31,343 nt of DNA from assembly GCA_038528235.1 (NCBI GenBank), contig JBCBEX010000053.1:1-31343 (forward strand). The letters are read 5' to 3'. The notes under the pieces are model-generated. The model was not told the origin of the DNA. It saw only the letters and a list, made by a program, of their open reading frames with translations, and ran no database searches. This document shows, piece after piece, positions 1-6,621 of the stretch. Each line of letters opens with the position of its first letter. The first letter of the stretch is position 1. Source of the DNA: JBCBEX01 sp038528235. Lineage in GTDB: Bacteria > Bacteroidota > Rhodothermia > Rhodothermales > Rubricoccaceae. The translations under genes were made by a program, and so were the position numbers.

Positions 1-373
1 TGACGATGTAGACGTAGTTGCCATGCGTCTTGAGGTCGCGCCAGGTGGACGTGCCTGTGGCGCTAGCCAGCGTGCCGACGACCCTGGGCGAAACAGGGTC
101 AGCGAGGCTGACGAAGACGGTGCCTTCGGTGGTACCCACGAGCGCGTATTCGACGCCCGTCTCCGGGTCGGTCCAGCCCCAGATGTCATTGCCGCGCGGG
201 GTCCCCGAGAAGGCGCGAATGTTGAGCTGGGAGGTGGTCAGCCGCCCAACCAGATCCACGTCTGAGCAGGGGAAGCTCAGCGCGGTCCCGCCAGAACAGG
301 AAGCCGTGACGGCCTCTTGAGCGGCGAGGGAGCCAGGGAGGATCAAGAGGCTCAGGAGCAGAAGCGTACGCAT
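1..373 (-). CDS. Choice-of-anchor-B (LVIVD-repeat) secreted protein, N-terminal part
   Basis: This reading frame starts at the ATG complement at 371-373 and runs off the left edge of the window, giving about 124 residues. It begins with a signal peptide (MRTLLLLSLLILPGSLAAQ), so the product is exported. The segment NDIWGWTDPETGVEYALVG, followed by a 'VFVSLADP' blade and 'STWRDLKTHGNYVYIV', is the start of a beta-propeller of the LVIVD / choice-of-anchor-B family. It closely matches the same stretch in the neighbouring gene at 442-1962, so the two are tandem paralogues in the same direction, 68 bp apart. An in-frame ATG at 415 would add 14 residues before the signal peptide and looks less likely. 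The C-terminus, and hence any sorting domain, is outside the window. The substrate is unknown. Confidence 0.8.
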   Translation of the reverse strand, partial: MRTLLLLSLLILPGSLAAQEAVTASCSGGTALSFPCSDVDLVGRLTTSQLNIRAFSGTPRGNDIWGWTDPETGVEYALVGTTEGTVFVSLADPVSPRVVGTLASATGTSTWRDLKTHGNYVYIV

Positions 374-441
374 GTGGGGGAGAAAAGTGGAACGGGAGAG
401 ATCGAGGACACGCATGCTAGTGGAGCAACCTCGGCAGGCTA

Positions 442-1962
442 TCAGCGCGTGAGGGTCACGCGGCGCGTCTCGGTAAAGGTTTCGCCCACCACGCGCACCA
501 CGTAGGCGCCGCTCGGGAGGGCAGATCCGTCAAGGGTAAGCATCGCCGCATCGACCGTGCCATCGAGCAGCGTCGCGACGCGGCGGCCGAGCAGATCGTA
601 GGCTTCGGCGCGAACGCGTTCGGGGCTGTCGAGGGTGAGCGCGAGCGTGGTGCGATCGCCAAACGGATTGGGATACGCCGCGCTCAGCCGCTCGGTGGCG
701 TCAGGAAGCGGGGCTTCCGTGGCCACCCCAACGTCTTCCGGACGCAGCACGAAGAGCCCGCTCTCCCGGTCGTTGAGAAGCACGACGCCGCTCTCAAAGA
801 AGGGGTAGACGCTCCACGCCCCGTCGAACGAGATGTTGGTCCCCGGGAAGGAGTCGAAGAAGCCGAGGAGTTCGAAGTCGGTGGGATTGGCGGGGTCGAA
901 GCGGAAGACGCGCAGGCCGCTCTCGTAATTCGCCTGGTAGATCACGTTGTCGCGCACATAGAGGTTGTGGTCCGACGACGTCACGCCCGACGAGTACGCC
1001 CCCACGTAGAACGGATTGTCCAGGTCCTCCACGTTCATCACGATGGTGCGGGTGGACGCCGCGAGGCCCCGCGCCTCGTCCAACTCGTCGTTCATGAGGA
1101 AGAAGCGCTTGTCGTCGGTGAGCCAGCCCTGGTGCGTGTACCCCGGGTCAGGATAGGCCGCCGTGCTGATGCCCCTGGGCGAGGTCGCGGTGGTGATATC
1201 GCTGATGGAGAGGAACGACGTGTTGGACGAGAGGCACACCGTGCGACCTTGGTAGTCGGGATCGGGGCCGTCGTAGACCAAGCACTGCGCGTCGTGGGTG
1301 TAGCCGTCCGCGTCGAAGCAGCCCGACAACGCGGGGGCGAGCGGGTTGCGCACGTTCACGAGAATGAGCCCGCCGGTATTGCAGGAGCGGCTGGTGAAGT
1401 CGGCAGACCCGACAATGATCGCCACGTCCAGGTCGTCGCCCGCGATGACGTTGTGCGCGCCACCGATGCCATCGTAGATCGCGTCGGCATCGAAGGTGGC
1501 AGGGGGGCTCGTCACGTTGCGCAGCCGCGTCAGGTCAAAGACCTGCATGCCGTGCTGGGTCGCCTCGCTGACGATGAAGGCGTGGGAGCCGCGGGTCTTG
1601 ATGTCGCGCCAGCGGTTGCCGAAGGCGCCTGGGACTTCCGTGGGCAAGACCCCGACTAGGAGCGGTGCCGTCGGGTCGCTGAGGTCCACAAACGCGACGC
1701 CGTCGTAGTGTCCGACGAGCGCATACTCGGTGCCCGTTTCAGGGTCGGTCCAGCCCCAGAGGTCGTTGCCGCGCCGCCCGATGCTGTAGTCGTAGCCGAA
1801 CGTGAGTGCGTCGAAGTCGAGGTGGGCCAGCAGGGTCACCCGGTCACACTCGTAGCCGTCGGCGGTGCCGTTTTCGCACGGAGTCTGCGCGGCAAGGTGA
1901 GCAGGCGCAACAAACAGGGCGCAGGCAACGAGGAGACCGGAAAGTCGGGAAGCAAGGCGCAT
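442..1962 (-). CDS. Choice-of-anchor-B family protein with C-terminal T9SS sorting domain
   Basis: A 506-residue exported protein. The chosen start (ATG at 1962) puts a clean signal peptide first (MRLASRLSGLLVACALF, cleavage after HLAAQ); upstream in-frame ATGs at 1977 and 2001 would only add residues before it. The middle is a propeller of LVIVD-like blades (for example YDGVAFVDLSDPTAP, HGMQVFDLTRLRNV, ESGLRVFRFDPANP), typical of the choice-of-anchor-B family. The last ~80 residues (AAYPNPFGDRTTLAL, VRAEAYDLLGRRVATL, LPSGAYVVRVVGE) form a type A type IX secretion (Por) sorting domain, which in this group directs secretion across the outer membrane. The binding partner is not evident. It lies in tandem with a paralogue at 1-373. 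Family and sorting domain are secure; function is not. Confidence 0.88.
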   Translation of the reverse strand: MRLASRLSGLLVACALFVAPAHLAAQTPCENGTADGYECDRVTLLAHLDFDALTFGYDYSIGRRGNDLWGWTDPETGTEYALVGHYDGVAFVDLSDPTAPLLVGVLPTEVPGAFGNRWRDIKTRGSHAFIVSEATQHGMQVFDLTRLRNVTSPPATFDADAIYDGIGGAHNVIAGDDLDVAIIVGSADFTSRSCNTGGLILVNVRNPLAPALSGCFDADGYTHDAQCLVYDGPDPDYQGRTVCLSSNTSFLSISDITTATSPRGISTAAYPDPGYTHQGWLTDDKRFFLMNDELDEARGLAASTRTIVMNVEDLDNPFYVGAYSSGVTSSDHNLYVRDNVIYQANYESGLRVFRFDPANPTDFELLGFFDSFPGTNISFDGAWSVYPFFESGVVLLNDRESGLFVLRPEDVGVATEAPLPDATERLSAAYPNPFGDRTTLALTLDSPERVRAEAYDLLGRRVATLLDGTVDAAMLTLDGSALPSGAYVVRVVGETFTETRRVTLTR

Positions 1963-2122
1963 CGGCGTGGTGGGCATGGACGTGCAGAGGGCAACATGCA
2001 AGGGGGCAAGCTACGGTGTCGACCGCTGGGAGTCATGGCACTTCCTGCGAACTACCCCCGAGGGAGGAGAGACACCGCGTCCCAGTGGGACGAAGGACAT
2101 ACCCCTAGACCTGGAAGCGAGC

Positions 2123-2626
2123 CTACCCGGCCTCGACTTCGAAGCGGTTGGCCGCGCGGTTCTTGCGGACGGCGCCCGCTGAGAAGATCTGCCCGTTCAT
2201 CGCCACGTAGACACCGGGCGCGAGGCTCTGGACCGCCGCGACGGCAAAGCCGATGTTGAACTCGGCGTCGGTGTGGCGAAAGCGCGCCGGCGTGAGCGAC
2301 CCGACGAGCACGACGGTCTTCGCAGCGTCGGGCTGGAAGCGCAGGGCAGCTTCGATGGCGCGGCCCGTCTGGGCCATCGTATCGGTGCCGTGCGTGATGA
2401 CCACCTGCGTAGCCTCGCAGTCGAGCACGCGCTGGACGATGCGGGCGCGGTCGTCGTCGGTGATCTCCAGGCTGTCCTTGCGGAGCAGCGTCTCCGCCTG
2501 ATAGTCCACGGTGGCGCCGACCTGCTTCAGGATCTCGACAATCTGCGGGTCGCCGACCTGGAAGTCGCTCTTGGCGTCGAAGTAGACCTTGTCGATGGTC
2601 CCGCCCGTGGTAAAGATCTGAAGCAT
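2123..2626 (-). CDS. Single-domain asparaginase-like protein
   Basis: A 167-residue protein matching only the N-terminal domain of L-asparaginases (usually about 330 residues). Both catalytic-site motifs are visible: TGGTIDK (residues 7-13, with Thr10 in the nucleophile position) and HGTDTM (79-84, Thr81/Asp82). The ending NGQIFSAGAVRKNRAANRF also fits known short asparaginase-domain proteins. Full asparaginases hydrolyse asparagine to aspartate and ammonia, using a tetramer in which the C-terminal domain completes the active site, so activity of this short form is uncertain. It starts only 18 bp after the phytoene synthase stop codon and is probably co-transcribed with it, although no link to carotenoids is known. 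No Shine-Dalgarno sequence is visible. Confidence 0.85.
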   Translation of the reverse strand: MLQIFTTGGTIDKVYFDAKSDFQVGDPQIVEILKQVGATVDYQAETLLRKDSLEITDDDRARIVQRVLDCEATQVVITHGTDTMAQTGRAIEAALRFQPDAAKTVVLVGSLTPARFRHTDAEFNIGFAVAAVQSLAPGVYVAMNGQIFSAGAVRKNRAANRFEVEAG

Positions 2627-2644
2627 GGGGGAGGGGCAGGGGAA

Positions 2645-3643
2645 TCAGCGCGTGGCTGCGTGCCGCGTGCCGAACGCGGTCAGGCGTCGCTTGCGGCGAG
2701 CGTAGCCGTCGTGGACGAGGCGGCGGGCCTTGCGCCCGAGCGGGACGTGGTTGCGGCGGCGGAGGTTGTCGTAGCCCGAGGCACGCACCTCGTTGAGGAT
2801 CTCGCGGTACCACCGGGCGGCGGCGCGGATGCCCGTGCCTGCCCGCCCAGGCAGCGCTGCGATGCCGGCCTCGGCTGCGGTGTAGAGCCGCTCGGCTTCT
2901 GCCATGACGTGTTCCACCAGCGCGCGATAGGCCGCGGTCGGGACGCTGGCTTCCAGCGTCGCCGTCGTGACACCGTGCTCGGCCATCAGGTCCGCCGGGA
3001 GGTAGATGCGCCGCAAGCTGTGCCAGTCCTCGCCCACGTCACGGAGGATGTTGGTGAGCTGCATGGCGTTGCCTAGCGCCCGCGCGGACGGCGTGAGCGT
3101 CGGGATCCGGTTGCGGTCATCCACCAGGAACGGCAGCATCATCGCGCCGACGCTGCCCGCGACGAACTCGGAGTAGGCAACCAGGTCGGCCATCGTCTCC
3201 ACCGGACGCCCGTCGAGGTCCCAGGCGGCCCCGTCGAGCAGTTCGAAGAGCGGACCGGGGAGCAATCCGAAGCGCGTGTGGACATCGGCGAGGCGATGCC
3301 ACAGAAGACCATCGGGGGGGGCGCCGTCGAGCGTGGCGGTGAGCGCAGCGCGCATCTGCTCGACCTCGGCCCGCGCGGCTTGCGTGCCAATCTCTTGCAC
3401 CCGCTGATCCGCAACGGAGTCGACGGCACGGCAGTAGGCGTAGAGCGTAGCGACGGGGAGGCGCACCTCGCGGCGCAGCAGCCGGGCCGCGAGCGAAAAC
3501 GTCTTCGAGTGGTGACGGAAGGAGCGCCACAGCGCGCGGTCCTGATCCGCACGCGATCCAGCGCCTGCCTCGTCCAGTGCAAGCGCGTCCGCCGCCGTGG
3601 TTGGTCCGAGTGACGAGGCCGGATGGAGTGTGAGGTCGGCCAT
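2645..3643 (-). CDS. crtB: Phytoene synthase (squalene/phytoene synthase family)
   Basis: A 332-residue member of the trans-isoprenyl diphosphate synthase family, of usual length. It would condense two geranylgeranyl diphosphates to phytoene, the first committed step of C40 carotenoid synthesis. Visible motifs are SKTFSLAARLL (46-56), the first Asp-rich motif DSVAD (75-79) in YAYCRAVDSVADQ, and the second, NILRDVGED (198-206), followed by RRIYLP. These bind the Mg2+-diphosphates. The C-terminal half has the usual ARWYREIL helix. It lies 68 bp downstream of the CruF-like gene and 18 bp upstream of the asparaginase-like gene on the same strand. The CruF neighbour favours phytoene over squalene as the product. 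No desaturase (CrtI) or cyclase is in the window. Confidence 0.92.
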   Translation of the reverse strand: MADLTLHPASSLGPTTAADALALDEAGAGSRADQDRALWRSFRHHSKTFSLAARLLRREVRLPVATLYAYCRAVDSVADQRVQEIGTQAARAEVEQMRAALTATLDGAPPDGLLWHRLADVHTRFGLLPGPLFELLDGAAWDLDGRPVETMADLVAYSEFVAGSVGAMMLPFLVDDRNRIPTLTPSARALGNAMQLTNILRDVGEDWHSLRRIYLPADLMAEHGVTTATLEASVPTAAYRALVEHVMAEAERLYTAAEAGIAALPGRAGTGIRAAARWYREILNEVRASGYDNLRRRNHVPLGRKARRLVHDGYARRKRRLTAFGTRHAATR

Positions 3644-3711
3644 GACAGGGCAGAAGAGCAGGTCGGTCGCCGTAGAGGGGCCCAGGGGCGACGGAGGAGA
3701 AAACAGGCGCG

Positions 3712-4683
3712 TCAGCCTGCGACCGGGGCAGGCGCGAGCGCGGGCGTGGCACGGCGCAGCCGGAGCGCGACAAACGGAACGGCGAGCGCCACCGTACCGA
3801 TCAGCGCAGCCAGTGGGAGGCCGTACAGGAGCGATACGAATATGGGAAAAATCATGTTCAGTGCAAAGAACGCCGCCGCCCAGGGATAGCGCGCGTCACT
3901 GTTTTCCTCGGGGATGCCTCCAAACAGGAAGCGATAGGCCAGCATGATCAGCAGTGAGGTGACAAACCACCCCACCCAGTTCATCAGCGGCATCCCGAAG
4001 AAGGCGCCCACGAAGAGCCAGTCGAATGTCTCTGCGATCCACGAGCCCGCGAGCGCAGGCGGGACCGTCGTGGGGTAGATCCAGAAGGGGAACGCCCGGC
4101 TCATCGCGGGGTCGAGGGCCACGTCCCAGATCACCATCAGGAGGGAGCCGCCCACAATCGTGCCGAGGGTGCCGAAGCGCATGCGCTGAGCGAGGTCATA
4201 GCACACCACGGAAACGGCATACCACGAGGGTGGGATGAACCAGGGCACATGCCCCCCGATCTTCGCGCCCAGCCAACTCGTGTACATGTAGGGGCCGAAC
4301 GGAAGGCCAGACTGGGTCCCCGCCAGTTCGGCCGCCGCGCCGATCAGGCAGCCGACCACCAGGAAGCCAACAGAGCGCCCCCACCCGAGGACGGGGAGGT
4401 AGAGCAAGAACGTCAGCACTGGAAGCAGCGCCATGAAGGTCCACGTCGGTGCCTTGACGAGGCTCTCCATGAACGGCTGAAAGAACGCCGCCGCGGGCGG
4501 AATCAGCTTCAGCACGAGCGTGCCCGCGATGGAGAACGCGATGGAGGCCGCAAACACGTAGAACGAGATGCGAAAGAGCCGGTCCGTAGGGGACGCGGAG
4601 TCGAGAGGCAACAGCCGACCCAGCATGGGAAGCAGCGGAGAAGTGCAAAACAAAGAAGGGCGGCGCAACATACGCGCGCGCAC
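3712..4683 (-). CDS. cruF: CruF-like carotenoid 1',2'-hydratase (DUF422 membrane protein)
   Basis: A polytopic membrane protein of 323 residues (304 if the ATG at 4626 is used) with about 7-8 hydrophobic helices. The conserved segments GLPFGPYMYTSWLGAK, VPWFIPPSWYAV and DVALDPAMSRAFPFWIYP are hallmarks of the CruF/DUF422 family. Members add water to the 1',2' double bond of acyclic carotenoid ends, as in gamma-carotene derivatives and bacterioruberin precursors; in Salinibacter such a step belongs to salinixanthin synthesis. It sits between the LOV kinase (27 bp upstream) and phytoene synthase (68 bp downstream), all in one direction. The first 19 residues (MRARMLRRPSLFCTSPLLP) before the second Met are not hydrophobic-helix-like, so the start is uncertain. 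The pathway product cannot be deduced from this window alone. Confidence 0.87.
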   Translation of the reverse strand: MRARMLRRPSLFCTSPLLPMLGRLLPLDSASPTDRLFRISFYVFAASIAFSIAGTLVLKLIPPAAAFFQPFMESLVKAPTWTFMALLPVLTFLLYLPVLGWGRSVGFLVVGCLIGAAAELAGTQSGLPFGPYMYTSWLGAKIGGHVPWFIPPSWYAVSVVCYDLAQRMRFGTLGTIVGGSLLMVIWDVALDPAMSRAFPFWIYPTTVPPALAGSWIAETFDWLFVGAFFGMPLMNWVGWFVTSLLIMLAYRFLFGGIPEENSDARYPWAAAFFALNMIFPIFVSLLYGLPLAALIGTVALAVPFVALRLRRATPALAPAPVAG

Positions 4684-4710
4684 CCGTTCCGTTCTACCCC
4701 CGCGGGCTAC

Positions 4711-5871
4711 CTAGCTCAGCGGCGCGACACAGCGTACGATCGTGCCGCCGTCCTCGCCGGGTGTCACGGCCAGTGTGGCGCTCATCTGGTCGGCGCGGAA
4801 GCGCATGCTGTAGAGACCACGCCCGTGCTGGGCCAGCCCTGCCACTTCCGAAACGCGCATGCCCGGCGGCGTGGTGTAGTCGCTCATCAGGACCTCTGTC
4901 TGAATTCCCTGTCCGTCATCTTCCACCTCCAGCACGACGGTGCGCGCGTCTGCGCTCGAGGATTCGTAGAGCCGAAGGGTGATGTGCTGAGCCTCAGCGT
5001 GCCTGAGAGCGTTTGCCACCGCTTCCTGCGCGATGCGATAGAGATGGCGCGTCGTTCGCCGGTTGGCTACCACCACGTCGTCGATTTCGGCAGTGATGTG
5101 CATGCCCTCCGCGGCCTCGTCCATAGACGCCGCGAGACCGAGCAAGGCCGTCTGGAGGCCGTTCGTTTTGTCGAGGACGGGATGGAGCCCCGCCGCAATC
5201 TGCCGGGCTTCGACGAGCGCGTGCGCAATCAACTCGCTCACGGTGCGAGCGCTGGCCGCCAGGTCAGGCGCGACGCGCTCCAGCTCGCGCAGGTGAGCCT
5301 GGGCGGAGAGGGCCGCGCCTGTGAGCACCTGCCCCAGCCCCTCGTGCAACTCCATGCCGAAGCGTTCACGCTCGGTCTCCGTGAGGTCGTGCAACTGCTG
5401 GTCGCGCTCGCGCACCGTGGCCAGGGCCTGCTCGAGATCCGTTGCGTCGTTCTGCACGCCCAAGAAGTAGACGAGGCGCCCATCCGCATCGTAAACCGGG
5501 CTGACGTGTAGGTCGTTGTAGAAGAGCGTGCCGTCCTTCTTGTAGTTGCGCAGCACGACGTTCGCCGCTTCTCCCGTGTCGACGTGGTCTCGAAGCACCT
5601 GCCGGGCGAGTTGCTGCCGGTCCTCACCCTGCAGGAAGCGACAGTTGCGCCCGACTACCTCCTCGCGGTCATAGCCCGTAAATTCGCAAAAATAGTCGTT
5701 TACCCAGACAATGGGGTTGTCCGGGATGTTCGGGTCGGTGAGGACGACGAGGTTGCTGGCCGTGTGGAGCGCCTGTTTGAAGATGTCGGCAGGGAGCGGC
5801 GCGTTCGTCGGGCGCGGAAGCTCGGGCGAACGGTCTTCTTGCTCGTGCGCGTGAGAGTCGAGGGTAGACAT
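4711..5871 (-). CDS. LOV-domain (blue-light) sensor histidine kinase, HisKA_3 type
   Basis: A soluble 386-residue sensor kinase. Residues ~30-146 form a PAS domain of the LOV class: the signature GRNCRFLQ at 74-81 contains the flavin-adduct Cys77, and the other FMN-contacting residues are in place (Asn109 in RNYKKDG, Asn119 in FYND, Gln140 in GVQND). A short coiled-coil-like helix (LEQALATVRERDQQLHDL) leads to a HisKA_3 dimerisation box with phospho-acceptor His176 (MELHEGLGQ). The HATPase_c domain has N-box Asn287 (EAVANALRH), G1 DDGQG (318-322) and a second glycine box HGRGLYSMRFRA. There is no membrane helix. HisKA_3 kinases normally signal to NarL/FixJ-type regulators, and none is encoded here. 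It is the first gene of a run with cruF and crtB, suggesting light control of pigment synthesis. Confidence 0.93.
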   Translation of the reverse strand: MSTLDSHAHEQEDRSPELPRPTNAPLPADIFKQALHTASNLVVLTDPNIPDNPIVWVNDYFCEFTGYDREEVVGRNCRFLQGEDRQQLARQVLRDHVDTGEAANVVLRNYKKDGTLFYNDLHVSPVYDADGRLVYFLGVQNDATDLEQALATVRERDQQLHDLTETERERFGMELHEGLGQVLTGAALSAQAHLRELERVAPDLAASARTVSELIAHALVEARQIAAGLHPVLDKTNGLQTALLGLAASMDEAAEGMHITAEIDDVVVANRRTTRHLYRIAQEAVANALRHAEAQHITLRLYESSSADARTVVLEVEDDGQGIQTEVLMSDYTTPPGMRVSEVAGLAQHGRGLYSMRFRADQMSATLAVTPGEDGGTIVRCVAPLS

Positions 5872-6107
5872 GCAGACCGCAGGGTGGGGACCTCAAGACG
5901 CGGAGGTCGGAGCGCGATGGGCCACTATACCACCGATCACCCATAAGGGTGTTCCTGTGCGGAAGATCAGGTAAACACCGGGGAGTAGGTGGGGACGATC
6001 AAGAGGCGCTCTCGTCCCCACGCGAGCGAGGCTCAAGGTGCAACCCGACACCAGCGCACCCGTAGCGCGCCAGAGCAAGGGCAAAGGAACGAGGAGGAAA
6101 TGGGGGC
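5872..6107. other. Divergent intergenic region between LOV kinase and blaI genes
   Basis: This stretch lies between divergently transcribed genes and has no convincing ORF. On the minus strand a TATAGT hexamer (5924-5929) could be the -10 element for the LOV-kinase operon, but no good -35 is visible. A small palindrome, CACCC-ataa-GGGTG, lies at 5938-5951 where the -35 region would be. A larger perfect inverted repeat is annotated separately at 5989-6021. Confidence 0.5.
5989..6021. repeat. Perfect 10-bp inverted repeat upstream of the LOV-kinase operon
   Basis: GTGGGGACGA at 5989-5998 is repeated in exact inverted form at 6012-6021, with a 13-nt spacer. It lies between two divergent promoters, so it is not needed as a gene-end terminator. 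Its centre is about 130 bp upstream of the LOV-kinase start and about 190 bp from the blaI start. It could be an operator for a dimeric regulator or an RNA hairpin; the sequence alone does not decide. Confidence 0.6.
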
Positions 6108-6125
6108 ATGCTAAAAAATTAGCAT
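6108..6125. promoter_or_regulatory. Upstream BlaI-type operator palindrome
   Basis: An 18-bp perfect palindrome, ATGCTAA-aaaa-TTAGCAT, directly upstream of the TTGACT -35 candidate of the blaI promoter. It shares the TGyTAAAA..TTAGCA layout with the second palindrome at 6165-6182, centre to centre 57 bp. Two matching sites flanking one promoter fit autoregulation by the downstream BlaI/MecI/CopY repressor. The half-site differs from the TACA/TGTA core of staphylococcal BlaI and MecI. AT-rich sites like this stand out in such GC-rich DNA. Confidence 0.65.
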
Positions 6126-6130
6126 AAGGC

Positions 6131-6160
6131 TTGACTTGGGAGGTCGCACCGCCCTATTCT
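6131..6160 (+). promoter_or_regulatory. Candidate promoter of the blaI-M56 operon
   Basis: TTGACT at 6131-6136 and TATTCT at 6155-6160, with an 18-bp spacer, make a reasonable housekeeping-type promoter. Transcription would start about 6167, inside the second palindrome at 6165-6182, so repressor binding there would block initiation. The ATG of the repressor gene follows at 6197. Confidence 0.5.
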
Positions 6161-6164
6161 GGTA

Positions 6165-6182
6165 GTGTTAAAATTTTAGCAC
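6165..6182. promoter_or_regulatory. Downstream BlaI-type operator palindrome
   Basis: GTGTTAAAATTTTAGCAC is an 18-bp palindrome with one mismatched pair (T6168 against G6179). It matches the site at 6108-6125 and overlaps the expected transcription start of the blaI promoter. It ends 14 bp before the repressor ATG. Confidence 0.65.
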
Positions 6183-6196
6183 CGCATCAACTCGAC

Positions 6197-6577
6197 ATGA
6201 CACAGCCCAGCCTCAGCCGTCGCGAGCGGCAAATCATGGACATCGTCTACCGCACTGGTGAGGCCACTGCGGCCGAGGTGCGCGCCGCGCTCTCCGACGC
6301 GCCGTCCTACTCCGCGGTGCGGGCCCTCCTCCGCATCCTGGAGGAGAAAGGCCACCTCGCCCACACTCAAGACGGCCCGCGCTACGTCTACCGTCCGACC
6401 GTTGCGCCAGAGAAGGCGCAGCGCTCGGCGCTCCGGCACCTGCTGGACACCTTCTTTGACAACTCTGCCGAGCGTGCGGTCGCCGCCCTCCTCGATCTGA
6501 AGAGCGATCAGCTCTCCGACGACGACCTCGACCGTCTCACGCGCCTCATCGACGAGGCCAAGAACGAAGACCAGTAG
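6197..6577 (+). CDS. blaI: BlaI/MecI/CopY-family transcriptional repressor
   Basis: A 126-residue winged-helix repressor of usual length. The N-terminal ~75 residues carry the family pattern: SRRERQIMDIVYRTGEATAAEV, the recognition region SYSAVRALLRILEEKGHL, and a wing DGPRYVYRP. The C-terminal ~45 residues (LLDTFFDNSAERAVAALL) form the dimerisation helices. Family repressors dimerise on operators and are inactivated by cleavage or signalling from a BlaR1/MecR1-type membrane protease. Here the M56 protease gene follows after 44 bp, making the classic pair. The start at 6197 is chosen because it gives the usual N-terminus; the TTG at 6131 lies in the promoter. Two matched palindromes flank the promoter, implying autoregulation. 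The gene name follows the family; a beta-lactam role is not implied. Confidence 0.93.
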   Translation: MTQPSLSRRERQIMDIVYRTGEATAAEVRAALSDAPSYSAVRALLRILEEKGHLAHTQDGPRYVYRPTVAPEKAQRSALRHLLDTFFDNSAERAVAALLDLKSDQLSDDDLDRLTRLIDEAKNEDQ

Positions 6578-6621
6578 CCTTCGCCTTCGTCCGCGCTTCC
6601 CTGCCCCAGCCGACCGCAGCT

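Noticed and set aside
2052..2813. A 253-codon minus-strand frame across the asparaginase-like gene and the 3' end of crtB.
   Set aside because: It lies in a different frame on the same strand as two genes with intact catalytic motifs; its product is Arg/Pro-rich.
4249..5511. A 420-codon plus-strand frame across cruF and the LOV kinase.
   Set aside because: It spans two well-supported minus-strand genes and has low-complexity Arg/His/Gln-rich composition.
5938..5979. Short repeats CACCC-ataa-GGGTG and GGTGTT...AACACC near the LOV-kinase start.
   Set aside because: Arms of 5-6 bp in GC-rich DNA are expected by chance; mentioned only in the intergenic description.
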